Source: JANMCE01 sp963791625 (GTDB lineage Bacteria; Actinomycetota; Acidimicrobiia; Acidimicrobiales; Ilumatobacteraceae). From it: a DNA stretch of 64,000 nt. Made by a program: the position numbers and the translations under genes. The stretch is from positions 620,001 through 684,000 of the forward strand of contig CAWBTA010000006.1 in NCBI GenBank assembly GCA_963791625.1, read 5' to 3'. Below are positions 33,864-42,708 of the stretch, piece after piece. Position 1 is the first letter of the stretch; every line of letters starts with the position of its first letter. The notes below the pieces were generated by a model, which was not told where the DNA came from, made no database searches, and was given only the letters and a program-made list of their open reading frames with translations.

Positions 33864-33971
33864 TGGCAAAACCTGCACGGGCCAGCACCTCCGAGAAGGG
33901 CTGGCCCGAGGTTGCGAAACGGCAAGCACAGAGCGAGGTCCGAACTCGCCTCCTGCACTCACCGCCGCGAT

Positions 33972-34604
33972 CTACAGACGGCGAAGAACCGTCACGACCT
34001 TGCCGAAGATCGACACTTCCTGCGGGGAGAACGTCATGGGTGACAACCGCGGGTTGGAGGGCACCAGCACGATGGCGCCGCCTCGACGCTGGTACGTCTT
34101 CACGGTCGCTTCGCCACCGGGGATGCCGGCCACGATGATGTCGCCGTTGGATGCCGTGGGCTGCTGACGCACGACCACGAAGTCGCCATCCAGAATGCCG
34201 GCGTCGACCATGGAATCTCCGCGGACCCGAAGCATGAACAGTTCACCCTCACCGGTGAAGTCGGTGGGGATCGGCATGATCTCTTCGATGTTTTCCTGCG
34301 CCAACACGTCGGTACCCGCGGCGACGTCACCGACGAGCGGAACGTTACGAACCGGACGCCGTTCAATCGGCGTGGACGACGCTGGGTCGTAGCGCATTTC
34401 GATGGCGCGTGGCTTGGTTGGGTCACGACGCAGGAAGCCCTTGCGCTGCAACGACGCCAGATGATTATGCACCGTGGATGGAGACGTGAGCCCAACCGCC
34501 TCGCCAATCTCGCGGACCGAGGGCGGAAACCCCCGTTCGAGGGTGGACTTCTCGATGAAGTCGAGAATGGAACGTTGACGGTCGGTGAGCGGGGCATCAG
34601 CCAT
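33972..34604 (-). CDS. lexA: SOS repressor LexA
   Basis: 210 residues from ATG 34604. N-terminal winged HTH (LTDRQRSILDFIEKSTLERG, SVREIGEAVGLTSPSTVHNH), cleavage site Ala-Gly in VGDVAAGTDVLA, catalytic Ser in VRGDSMVDAGI and Lys in GEATVKTYQRR. It represses SOS genes and cleaves itself when stimulated by RecA. It diverges from a LysM gene, and the shared intergenic region holds several LexA boxes, so both are probably SOS-controlled. Confidence 0.96.
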   Translation of the reverse strand: MADAPLTDRQRSILDFIEKSTLERGFPPSVREIGEAVGLTSPSTVHNHLASLQRKGFLRRDPTKPRAIEMRYDPASSTPIERRPVRNVPLVGDVAAGTDVLAQENIEEIMPIPTDFTGEGELFMLRVRGDSMVDAGILDGDFVVVRQQPTASNGDIIVAGIPGGEATVKTYQRRGGAIVLVPSNPRLSPMTFSPQEVSIFGKVVTVLRRL

Positions 34605-34638
34605 AGGTGCAAGGGTACCCGTGTTCGTAGCGTCCGTC

Positions 34639-34722
34639 AAACATTTGTTCGGGAAACATTTGTTCGCCATAGCCCTTGACGGCGAACGACTGTTCGTGTG
34701 ATGCTGATCGAACAATCGTTCG
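34639..34722 (+). promoter_or_regulatory. Cluster of LexA boxes between lexA and the LysM gene
   Basis: Two perfect palindromes, CGAACGACTGTTCG (34683-34696) and CGAACAATCGTTCG (34709-34722), match GAAC-N4-GTTC. Two further half-degenerate copies, AAACATTTGTTC at 34639-34650 and 34654-34665, are 15 bp apart on the lexA side. The arrangement fits autorepression of lexA by the left pair and repression of the LysM gene by the right pair. Confidence 0.85.
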
Positions 34723-34742
34723 TCTCGCCCCTTGGAGTCATC

Positions 34743-35081
34743 ATGGCAGCAGTAATCGTTCCCTCCCACATCGCTGATGAAACCACCGCCCGTCCCTCGG
34801 CCCGGGTCTATGCCGTACGTCGGCTCGTGGCAGCCGGCCTGGCGCTCGCGCTTCTGTTCGTTGTCGGCCAGATCGTCTCTTCCTCCATGACGGCCACGCC
34901 CACCCGTCCGTCGATTTCGCAAGGAGCGTCTGTGCACGTCGTGCAGCCGGGCGAGTCATTGTGGTCGATCGCTCAGCAGGAGCGGCCGCACGCCGACATG
35001 GCGCGGCTGGTCGATGAACTGCTCAGGCTGAACGGCAGCTCCACCATTCGGGTCGGTCAAGAGCTGATCTTGCCGAACTGA
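34743..35081 (+). CDS. LysM-domain membrane protein, probable SOS-induced cell-division suppressor
   Basis: 112 residues from ATG 34743 with TTGGAG 8 bases upstream. One TM helix (RRLVAAGLALALLFVVGQIV) is followed by an external LysM domain (VHVVQPGESLWSIAQQERPH ... LNGSSTIRVGQELILP). Small TM-LysM proteins encoded opposite lexA include YneA of Bacillus and Rv2719c of Mycobacterium, which halt division during SOS. Position, topology and the LexA boxes support the same role here; functional equivalence is inference. Confidence 0.8.
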   Translation: MAAVIVPSHIADETTARPSARVYAVRRLVAAGLALALLFVVGQIVSSSMTATPTRPSISQGASVHVVQPGESLWSIAQQERPHADMARLVDELLRLNGSSTIRVGQELILPN

Positions 35082-35119
35082 GGTCACGACGGCATCGTCG
35101 GGGCACTACCGTGTTCTCC

Positions 35120-35584
35120 GTGCGATGCCCGTCTTGTCATGCTGATGATACGAAGGTCATCGATTCCCGCGCCTCTGAAGAGGGCAGCGCTATTCGTCGC
35201 CGTCGCATGTGCGTGAGTTGTCAGGAGCGTTTCACCACCTACGAGCGGCTCGAAGAGTCGGCTCTTGTTGTGGTTAAGCGCAGCGGCGAGCGCGAGCCCT
35301 TTGACAGAAAGAAGATCGTGTCCGGCCTGCGGGCTGCTGCAAAAGGTCGCCCTATCAGCGTGACCGCGCTCGATGACATCGCTGTGGCGGTTGAAGACCG
35401 CATGCGTTTGCACGGCAGCGAGGTCACGGCATCCCAGGTGGGGCTGGCGGTGCTCGAAGAGCTGCGATTAGTGGATGAAGTGGTGTACCTCCGCTTCGCC
35501 AGCGTCTACAAGAACTTCGACGGCATCGGTGATTTCCAGCGCGAACTGCATCTGCTGGCCAAAAGCACCGACGTCACGGCGTAG
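35120..35584 (+). CDS. nrdR: Transcriptional repressor NrdR
   Basis: About 154 residues; GTG 35120 gives the usual start MRCPSCHADDTKVIDSR, and a GTG at 35111 would add three residues. Zinc ribbon CPSC...CVSC (RRRRMCVSCQERFTTYER), then the ATP-cone (VVKRSGEREPFDRKKIVSGL, LRLVDEVVYLRFASVYKNFD). NrdR senses dATP/ATP and represses ribonucleotide reductase genes; nrdJ lies 1.2 kb downstream. Its end overlaps the convergent reductase gene by 11 bases. Confidence 0.95.
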   Translation: MRCPSCHADDTKVIDSRASEEGSAIRRRRMCVSCQERFTTYERLEESALVVVKRSGEREPFDRKKIVSGLRAAAKGRPISVTALDDIAVAVEDRMRLHGSEVTASQVGLAVLEELRLVDEVVYLRFASVYKNFDGIGDFQRELHLLAKSTDVTA

Positions 35585-36251
35585 TGCTTGCGTCGCTGCG
35601 GAAGTAGCGGCTGAACAGATAGCCGTCCTGCTCGAGAATCTGGGCGAGCCGGAATGCCTGGATGGACTCCGCTGCACTGTGCGCAATGCGGGGACCCGAC
35701 CCCACCACAGTCACCGGAGCCGTCGTGATGCACAACTCGTCCACCAGGCCGAGCGCCAGCATCTGCGCGTTTAGCGAACTGCCGCCCTCCAGCAGCACCA
35801 CCCGTGGTTCCAGGAGGTCCAGAGCGAGCGCCAGATCCACGCGGCCCCGACCGGCCCGAAGCGCCCTCACGGGCAACGTCGGGCCGTCCTCCGGGGCAAC
35901 GATAATGGTCTGACCGTGGGTGTAGACCGGCTCCTCCCACGGCAGGACACCCGAGCCAGAAACGATGGCCAGCCGCTGGCCCGCTCGCTTGAGTGGTTGA
36001 TAATCCTCAGCTCGCACCGTTCCGGCACCGACCAGCAGCAGGTCGGCTCGCGAGCGCAACGTTGAAAAGACAGCCTGATCGGCGTCAGATCCGAGCGGCC
36101 CGGACACGCCGCTGAGGCTGGTGCTGCCGTCGATGCTGTGCACCATCGACAGAATCACCCACGGCCTCGCACCGGCGGAGGACGGCGTGATGTAGGCGTC
36201 AGCCAGGATATCGATCACATCAACGGTGTCAGCAGGAAAGAGGCGGCGCAT
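35574..36251 (-). CDS. RibD C-terminal-like pyrimidine reductase family protein
   Basis: About 225 residues from ATG 36251 (36269 also possible). WVILSMVHSIDGSTSLSGVS, DLLLVGAGTVRAEDYQPL, VVLLEGGSSLNAQMLALGLV and DELCITTAPVTVVGSGPR are hallmarks of the RibD reductase domain, which binds NADPH and reduces a pyrimidinone in riboflavin synthesis. No deaminase domain is attached and no other rib genes are near. Single-domain paralogs of this type are common in actinobacteria with unclear substrates. Confidence 0.82.
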   Translation of the reverse strand: MRRLFPADTVDVIDILADAYITPSSAGARPWVILSMVHSIDGSTSLSGVSGPLGSDADQAVFSTLRSRADLLLVGAGTVRAEDYQPLKRAGQRLAIVSGSGVLPWEEPVYTHGQTIIVAPEDGPTLPVRALRAGRGRVDLALALDLLEPRVVLLEGGSSLNAQMLALGLVDELCITTAPVTVVGSGPRIAHSAAESIQAFRLAQILEQDGYLFSRYFRSDASTTP

Positions 36252-36330
36252 TAGCGGAAAGCCTGCCACGAAGTCCAGCTACGGGGCCGCCGTTTGGGCT
36301 CAAATCCCTGTCTGGGCCAAAAGGTTCAGG

Positions 36331-36352
36331 TTGTCCACTGTCATGTGGATAA
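36331..36352 (+). promoter_or_regulatory. Pair of DnaA-box-like sites upstream of nrdJ
   Basis: TTGTCCACT at 36331-36339 is one base off the GC-rich-type DnaA box TTGTCCACA, and TGTGGATAA at 36344-36352 is the exact reverse complement of TTATCCACA. The two face each other, 4 bases apart, about 210 bases before the candidate nrdJ promoter. DnaA controls nrdAB in E. coli; a comparable role here is inference. Confidence 0.5.
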
Positions 36353-36561
36353 CTCTCAAGAAATTCACAGGGAAATTCACACCCTTATCCTCTTCCTCCC
36401 CACAGGCCGGAGTACCTATTGTCAACATTCTCAACCTGGCTGCGGTGCGGCGACGACGGATGAACAGCGAATTGGGGGGCGAAACCACCGGTTCCTGGAA
36501 GGGGCTACGGCTCTGTACCTGTCTCGTCGTGCTGCAGCTCAGGGATTTACGTGAGAGGTCG

Positions 36562-36591
36562 TTGACATGGATGTAACTACAGTGCTGTAAT
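36562..36591 (+). promoter_or_regulatory. Candidate nrdJ promoter with overlapping inverted repeat
   Basis: TTGACA (36562-36567) and TGTAAT (36586-36591) are separated by 18 bases, a near-consensus vegetative promoter. The inverted repeat TACAG-TG-CTGTA (36578-36589) overlaps the -10 and is a good operator candidate, possibly for NrdR although it does not match the published NrdR box closely. The implied leader to the nrdJ start is about 185 bases. Confidence 0.6.
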
Positions 36592-36782
36592 GACTAGACG
36601 TTGTGGGGGTAGTGGTCTGCGGAGCCTTCGACCCCCAACATCTTGTGGTTCCCAAGCCGCAGCGGATCCACAGAAGAACGCAGCTCGGACCAGTGTCCGG
36701 GTGGTAGGTGCCCCGCAAATCACATGAACAACGAACCGTCTCGGCTGTCAGGCGGAGATCCTCGAACGGAAAGAGTCAAACC

Positions 36783-39603
36783 ATGTCACTCGCCCCAGAG
36801 CGCATCGGAATCGGTCTACACCGGCACTTCACCACCCCCAACGTCCACCCCTATGACGAACTCGTTTGGGAGCGTCGTGACTCCCGGCTTTCCAACTGGA
36901 AGACCGGCGAAGTGTCCTTCGAACAACTCGGCGTCGAGTTCCCGGTCTCCTGGTCGGTCAACGCCACCAATATCGTCACCCAGAAGTACTTCCGTGGCAC
37001 CCTCGGCACCGATGGCCGCGAGACCTCGCTGCGTCAGGTCATCGACCGGGTCGCCGACACCATTACCTCATGGGGTATCGAGGGCGGCTACTTCATCGGC
37101 AATGAGGAGGCGCAAGCGTTCAATGCCGAACTGAAGCACCTCCTCGTCAACCAGAAGGCCGCATTCAACTCGCCGGTGTGGTTCAACATCGGCGTCAAGG
37201 GCGTTCCGCAGCAGGCCAGCGCCTGCTTCATCCTGTCGGTCGATGACGAGATGGATTCCATCCTCAACTGGTACGTCGAAGAAGGCACCATCTTCAAGGG
37301 CGGCTCCGGCTCGGGCATCAACCTCAGCCGCATCCGTTCCTCCAAGGAACTGTTGAAGGGTGGCGGCGAGGCCTCCGGTCCGGTCAGCTTCATGCGTGGC
37401 GCCGACGCGTCGGCCGGCACCATCAAGTCCGGTGGCAAGACCCGCCGCGCCGCCAAGATGGTCATCCTCAACGTCGATCACCCGGATATCGAAGAGTTCA
37501 TCTGGTGCAAGGAAAAGGAAGAGAAGAAGGCCCGTGCCCTGCGCGACGCCGGCTTCGACATGGACCTTGATGGCGCTGACAGCTATTCCATCCAGTACCA
37601 GAACGCCAACAACTCCGTGCGCGTCACGGACGAGTTCATGCACGCCGTTGAAGCCGATGCCGACTGGCATCTGAAGGCCGTCACCGATGGCCGCATCGTC
37701 AAGACCATGAAGGCCCGCGATCTGTTCCGTCAGATCTCCACCTCGGCGTGGGCCTGCGCCGATCCGGGCATGCAGTTCGACACCACTATCAACAAGTGGC
37801 ACACCGCCCACGCCACCGGGCGCATCAACGGCTCGAACCCGTGCAGCGAATACATGCACCTCGACAACTCGGCTTGCAACCTGGCCTCCATCAACCTGCT
37901 CAAGTACCTGAATGATGACGACACGTTCGACATCGAGGGTTACAAGCACACGGTCGAAATCATGTTCACCGCCCAGGAAATCCTGGTCGGTAAGGCCGAT
38001 TACCCCACCAAGTCCATCGGTGAGACCAGCCGCCGCTTCCGTCAGCTCGGCCTCGGCTACGCCAACCTCGGTGCGCTGCTCATGGCCCTCGGCCTGCCGT
38101 ACGACTCCGACGAGGGTCGCACCCTTGCCGCCGGCCTGACCGCCCTCATGACCGGTCACGCCTACGCCACATCGGCTCGCATCGCCAGCCGCATGGGCCC
38201 GTTCGCCGGCTTCGCCGACAACGAGCGCTACATGCTCGATGTGCTCCGCATGCACCGTGACGCCTCGCACGAGATCACCGGTGTGATGGACGGCGCACTT
38301 GCAGGCAGCAGCCCAGCAGTCATGGGATGACGCAGTCGCCGGCGGCGAAGAGTGGGGTGTGCGCAACAGCCAGGCCACCGTGCTTGCTCCCACCGGAACC
38401 ATCGGTCTCATGATGGACTGTGACACCACCGGTATCGAGCCAGATCTTGGCCTCGTGAAGTTCAAGAAGATGGTGGGCGGCGGCTCCATGTCCATCGTCA
38501 ACCAGACGGTGCCCCGTGCGCTTCGCCGCCTCGGCTACACCGCCCAGCAGATCGACGAGATCGTCGGCTACATCGACGTCAACAAGACGCTCGTTGGTGC
38601 TCCGCACATCCAGGCCAACCACATGCCGGTCTTCGCCTGCTCGATGGGTGACAACACCATCCACTACGAGGGTCACGTCCGCATGATGGGCGCCGTGCAG
38701 CCGTTCATCTCGGGTGCCATCTCCAAGACGGTCAACATGCCCGAAGAGGCATCGATCGAAGACGTCGAAGCGCTTCACATGCTGTCGTGGAAGCTGGGTA
38801 TCAAGGCCGTCGCCATCTACCGTGACAACTGCAAGGTCGGTCAGCCCCTCAACGTCACCAAGAAGGGTGACAACGCCAAGGGCGAATCGGCCGAAGTGCA
38901 GGCGCTGGCGGCTGCGCCGGTGGTGCAGGTCATCGAAAAGATCGTGCACCGCCCGGTACGGGAGAAGCTGGCTCGCACCCGTTCGTCACGCACGTTCGAG
39001 TTCCGGGTAGCCGACTGCAAGGGCTTCGTCACCGTTGGCGAGTACGCCGATGGCCGTCCCGGCGAGCTGTTCGTTCGGGTGTCCAAGCAGGGCTCCACGC
39101 TGGCCGGCATCGTTGACGCCTTCGCCATCGCGGTCAGCCACGGCCTGCAGTACGGCGTGCCGCTGCGCACCTTTGTTGAGCAGTACACCAACATGCGCTT
39201 CGAGCCGGCCGGCATGACCGACGACCCGGATATCCGCTTCGCGTCGTCCATCATGGACTACCTGTTCCGCAAGCTCTCGCTCGAATACATGACCTACGAG
39301 GAGCGGGCCGAGCTCGGCATCTTCTCGGTGGACGAGCGCCTGCAGCCCACCCTGCCCGGCGTGGATGAGAGCGTCATGGTAACCGTGCAGGGCCAGGATC
39401 TGGCTCCGGACCCGAAGTCCATCCCGTCGGCCAGCGAACTGGTCAACCAGATGGAGCTCGGTTACTCGCCCGAGCCGATCGCCATCACCCCGAAGGCGAA
39501 GCACAGTGATTCACCCATGTGCATGCAGTGCGGTGTGCAGATGAACCGGGCCGGCTCCTGCCACGCCTGCCCGTCCTGCGGCAACACCAGCGGCTGCAGC
39601 TGA
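36783..39603 (+). CDS. nrdJ: Class II (B12-dependent) ribonucleoside-diphosphate reductase NrdJ (one frameshift)
   Basis: First frame from ATG 36783: FNSPVWFNIGVKGVPQQASA, FKGGSGSGINLSRIRSSKEL, NGSNPCSEYMHLDNSACNLA. At ~38298 (GGCGCACTTGCAGGC) one extra base shifts the frame; the next frame continues LQAAAQQSWDDAVAGGEEWG, LAPTGTIGLMMDCDTTGIEP and on to the C-terminal Cys-rich ribbon MCMQCGVQMNRAGSC ... CPSCGNTSGCS at 39603. Skipping one base gives 939 residues, normal for the long actinobacterial NrdJ. It makes deoxynucleotides using adenosylcobalamin. It is probably essential and no other reductase is in the window, so a consensus error is likely. Its last ~175 bp are duplicated at 42532-42708. 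Confidence 0.93.
39429..39603 (+). repeat. nrdJ 3' end, copy 1 of a direct repeat
   Basis: This segment, from GGCCAGCGA to the TGA stop, recurs at 42532-42708. The last ~100 bp (GTGATTCACCCATGTG to AACACCAGCGGCTGCAG) are nearly identical; the earlier part differs at scattered bases. The match ends exactly at the stop codon. Confidence 0.92.
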
Positions 39604-39765
39604 TGTCGAGAGACATTTAATCTTCGGTGGAAGTCACACGCTATTTGCGGTGAGGTGACATCGATTTGCAGTGGCTCGGCGGAGGACGCTGGCCACGACG
39701 TCCTTGAACCTTGCGACGGTCCGTGGATCGTCGCAAGGTTCGAATCAGTTTCGAGCGCGAAAATA

Positions 39766-39795
39766 GCCCCGGCGAGAGTCGCATCTCACCGGGGC
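39766..39795 (-). terminator. Terminator-like hairpin downstream of nrdJ
   Basis: GCCCCGGCGAGA (39766-39777) and TCTCACCGGGGC (39784-39795) form a 12-bp stem with one mismatch and a 6-base loop. On the minus strand it is followed by TATTTTC, on the plus strand there is no T-run, so it fits a minus-strand terminator better, although no minus-strand gene is recognised to its right. Confidence 0.4.
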
Positions 39796-39880
39796 CGGTG
39801 TCGAGATCATGGATCAACGACGAGGTCAGAGTATCTCGTTGCGGTCGTCGGCTCCCAGCTCTGAGAGCGAGGTGATCAAG

Positions 39881-40078
39881 ATGGCAAAATCAAATGGACC
39901 AACGAAGCCGGGCCAGCCCACGCCTGCCTCTGGGCAGTATCAGGTTGTCGGCCCGAAGGGTGGCGGTCACGGTGAAGTGACCGCTATCCAGGGTAAGCCG
40001 ATGCCCCCGACACCGAAGCCGAACCAGGGTTTCGTACTGGTCGACCCGACGAACAACGGGTCCGGTAAGAAGAAGTAG
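39881..40078 (+). CDS. Small YjzC-like protein
   Basis: 65 residues from ATG 39881, preceded by GCGAGGTG. The composition is protein-like and distinctive: KPGQPTPASGQYQVVGPKGG, then HGEVTAIQGKPMPPTPKPNQ and FVLVDPTNNG with a lysine tail. The pattern PGQ-x-P-x-SGQY-x-VG-x-x-GG ... PPTP-x-x-x-Q matches the YjzC-type small proteins found in many bacteria; function unknown. It is the first gene of the insert after nrdJ. Confidence 0.65.
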   Translation: MAKSNGPTKPGQPTPASGQYQVVGPKGGGHGEVTAIQGKPMPPTPKPNQGFVLVDPTNNGSGKKK

Positions 40079-40616
40079 CAGAATGACGGATCGGGGTGCA
40101 GAGCGCATATGTTCTGCATCTCGACCCGGTGCAACCTGGCCGGTTAGGAGACCGCCCTCAGTCTCAGTGCTGCGGATGACCGTCGTGTTGCACGGTTTAG
40201 AGCCAACAGCGCCCCGCCGTTTCGTTCGCTGCGGCACGGTCGGTCGTTTCGTTAGCTCTGCTCGCGACGTGAGGTCGGAGCGCTGTGTTGATTTCGTGCC
40301 CGGTGCCGGGCAGTGCTGCCGGTGCTGGGCGTGCCTGGGGCGCATTCGCTTCGCCACGTCGATCCGTACCGTTCTGGCGAAACGTACCAGACGTGTTGAG
40401 GCAAGACACCGCGCCAACTGGTGGTGAAGCAAGACCATCGATCTGCTCTTTGTCAAGACTTGGCTCCGCCGTAGTAAATCAGCTCTTGCGCACGTATGTT
40501 CGGGTCCATGGCTCTGACATCCGGCACCACCCAAGTTCAAGATGTTTCCTTGGTGAATCGTGCCGCAGGGGTCGAGCGGCCCGTGCTCCCTACTTTGAGG
40601 AGCGCTGCGGCGTACT
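40079..40616 (+). other. Intergenic in the RM insert, no supported gene
   Basis: About 540 bases. Open frames on both strands are rich in Arg/Ser/Ala with no domain and are probably chance. The final ~40 bases supply GAGGAG (40597-40602) ahead of the endonuclease start. Confidence 0.5.
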
Positions 40617-41398
40617 GTGGAGGCGGTGCACGAGATTGCGTTCGAGGTACTCAGGGCGTGCGAAGAGGCAGTTCGAAATCGCATTCCAACCCGAAAGACG
40701 GCAGATGACAAGGAATTCCATTTCCAGCGCTGGGTTGGAGAACGCATCAGAGAAGCGGGCCTCCAAGCTTCTGACGGCGGGCGCAACACGTATCCCGACT
40801 TTCAGATCGTGGGCGAGAAGATCGGCATCGAAGTGAAGGGGATCACCGTTGGAAGTCGCGAGAACGATTTTGACTGCAACAGCCAACTACCCTCGGGCCG
40901 CCACGACGGTAAGGAAGTGTTATATCTCTTCGGGCGTTACGACAAGGGGAATGAGCCAGCGCGTCAAAGATGTCGTGATCGTGCACGGAGATTCTGCTCA
41001 ACCCGAGCGCAGAGATACTGCCGAAGAACAGGTCTGTGCGACTGGTGGGAGGCTACGGGGATGTCCTTCTGAGAGTGAGAAAAATGTTCGTAGCCGATAC
41101 GCCGTATCGATTGCTGGACAACATCCGGACGCACTGCACCGCCGTTCTGCCGAGCCCTTGGAGTGCACCGAACGAAGATTTTCAGGTTGTTGGGCAGTTC
41201 GGTCGGGTCGAGGTCGCCAGCCGCCTGTCGGCGTTCACTGAGGACATTGTCAAGAACACGCTAAAGCACACGACGACCCCAAACACGAACGCAGGTAAGG
41301 TCCACGAGTTCCGAGCGTGGCGAACTGCAACGGCACAGTCAGATCGCGTGGATCTGAAAGTCAATATTCGCCCTATCGTCATAGAGGAGTCTCCATGA
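40617..41398 (+). CDS. PD-(D/E)XK restriction endonuclease (two frameshifts)
   Basis: From GTG 40617: HEIAFEVLRACEEAVRNRIP, FHFQRWVGERIREAG, then the nuclease core TYPDFQIVGEKIGIEVKGIT (PD ... ExK). After FGRYDKG an extra base (~40951, GGGGAATG) shifts to MSQRVKDVVIVHGD, and a second extra base (~40992, GATTCTG) shifts to LLNPSAEILPKNRSVRLVGG and VADTPYRLLDNIRTH, ending at 41398. Removing both gives ~259 residues. Its end overlaps the methyltransferase start by 4 bases, so the two form one operon, the normal type II arrangement. Recognition site unknown. Either sequence errors or decay. Confidence 0.75.
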
Positions 41399-42507
41399 TG
41401 CGGTACACCAGTGTTGGCATGTTCAGCGGGGCGGGTGGGCTCGACCTTGGATTCGAGCAAGCGGGTTTCCACCATCTTGCCGCCGTAGATTGGGACCCAT
41501 GGTCCGTAGCGACGATGCAGAAGAACCGTCCCGGCTGGGGGGCTCAGGAGGCAGACGTTCGCCAATGGTCCTGGGTCGACGAAGTCGACGTCCTACTCGC
41601 AGGACCACCATGCCAGGGATACTCACTCGGCGGCAATCGCCAGTCAAGCGATATACGGAACGAACTCTACCGACAGGTTATTCGCGTTGCCCGCGCCTCG
41701 TGACCACGAGTCGTGATCATCGAAAATGTTCTCAACATGCGGACGCTTATGCATCCGGAAACGGGTCGCCCCTTCGTGGAGCAGATCCGACTCGATTTAG
41801 GAGAGCTCGGTTACGAAGTCCGGTGCGACGTCTTCCGGATGGACGGATTCGGTGTTCCTCAAACCAGGCGACGTTGGATCTTCGTGGCGTTTCGCGACGG
41901 TGCGCCGGATGGCTATTCGATGCCTCAACCAAACGGCGTAGAGCCGATCAGGCCGTGGCTGCACGACCTTGGGACGACAGATAGGCCCGATCTTCCAAAT
42001 CACGATCCGAAGTGGGGATTCGACTCAAGGGTTCATCGCGAGACGGGTGCCCCCTTCGACTCTGCCGAGCCTCCGGTAGTGGTCCGCTTTTCGCGGACGG
42101 CCTCGGACGGGCACCCGATCCGATCGTTTGACCAGCCGTTCCCAGCAGTCGACACCGCAACCGTCTGGGGTTGGGCACAAGGTCACGTCCGCGCTGGCCG
42201 GGAGGCCAAGGACCGCAGCCAATCTGGAGCGAAGTTCATCCGGAACCCGAATGCCGATGTAACCCTTTGGAGAGTCGAGGCCGCTCGGCTCCGAACGATG
42301 ACCCACCGTGAATACGCTCGTCTGCAGACATTCCCTGACGACTGGGTTTTTCTCGGCAACAGTAAGCGGGACGTACACCTCCAAATAGGCAATGCCGTGC
42401 CGGTGGAGTTCGCGCGACGGCTAGGCACCAACATTCGCAGTGCACTTGAGGCGACTGACAAGGGCTGTTTGGTATCGGCGCAACCTGGACAAGGGAACCT
42501 CTTTTGA
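41395..42507 (+). CDS. DNA (cytosine-5) methyltransferase with an in-frame TGA
   Basis: From ATG 41395 (GAGGAG upstream): motif I SVGMFSGAGGLDLGFEQAG, motif IV LLAGPPCQGYSLGGNRQ, then ELYRQVIRVARAS and TGA at 41701-41703 (codon 103), followed in the same frame by PRVVIIENVLNMRTL (motif VI), VPQTRRRWIFVAFRD (VIII), REYARLQTFPDDWVFLG (IX) and LQIGNAVPVEFARRL (X). All catalytic motifs are present, 370 residues without the stop. CGA (Arg) to TGA is one base. If real, the methyltransferase is dead, which would require the endonuclease to be inactive too. It protects DNA from the adjacent nuclease by methylating the C5 of cytosine. Confidence 0.8.
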
Positions 42508-42531
42508 GCGTCTACTGCCGACATCGACGTA

Positions 42532-42708
42532 GGCCAGCGAGCTGGTCAACCAGATGGAGCTGGGGTACTCGCCCGAGCCGGTCGAAATGACCACGAAGGT
42601 CGAAGCACAGTGATTCACCCATGTGTATGCAGTGCGGTGTGCAGATGAACCGGGCCGGCTCCTGCCACGCCTGCCCGTCCTGCGGCAACACCAGCGGCTG
42701 CAGTTGAT
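42532..42708 (+). repeat. nrdJ 3' end, copy 2 (truncated duplicate)
   Basis: Direct repeat of 39429-39603, starting GGCCAGCGA and ending at TGA. It includes the coding region for the C-terminal CxxC...CxxC ribbon of NrdJ. One extra base (AAGGTCGAAGC versus AAGGCGAAGC) and scattered substitutions are present. It has no start and no preceding nrdJ body, so it is a relic marking the right edge of the RM insert. Confidence 0.92.

Larger units (their letters stand above)
39604..42708. mobile_element. ~3.1-kb restriction-modification insert at the 3' end of nrdJ
   Basis: The segment lies between the intact nrdJ stop and a second, truncated copy of the nrdJ 3' end. It contains a small YjzC-like gene, a PD-(D/E)XK endonuclease gene and a C5 cytosine methyltransferase gene, with non-coding DNA between. 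The simplest reading is that incoming DNA carried its own nrdJ 3' end, restored the gene and displaced the original end to 42.5-42.7 kb. No integrase or transposase is present, so the mechanism (site-specific or homologous) is unknown. Confidence 0.7.

Noticed and set aside
36592..36782. Cobalamin riboswitch in the nrdJ leader
   Set aside because: No B12-box-like core or the expected junction was seen; B12 riboswitches also normally repress B12-independent genes, not nrdJ itself.
11455..42507. Reassignment of TGA to a sense codon (HEPN, methyltransferase)
   Set aside because: TGA is the normal stop of recA, nrdJ, nadB-type neighbours and many other genes here, so reassignment is not tenable.
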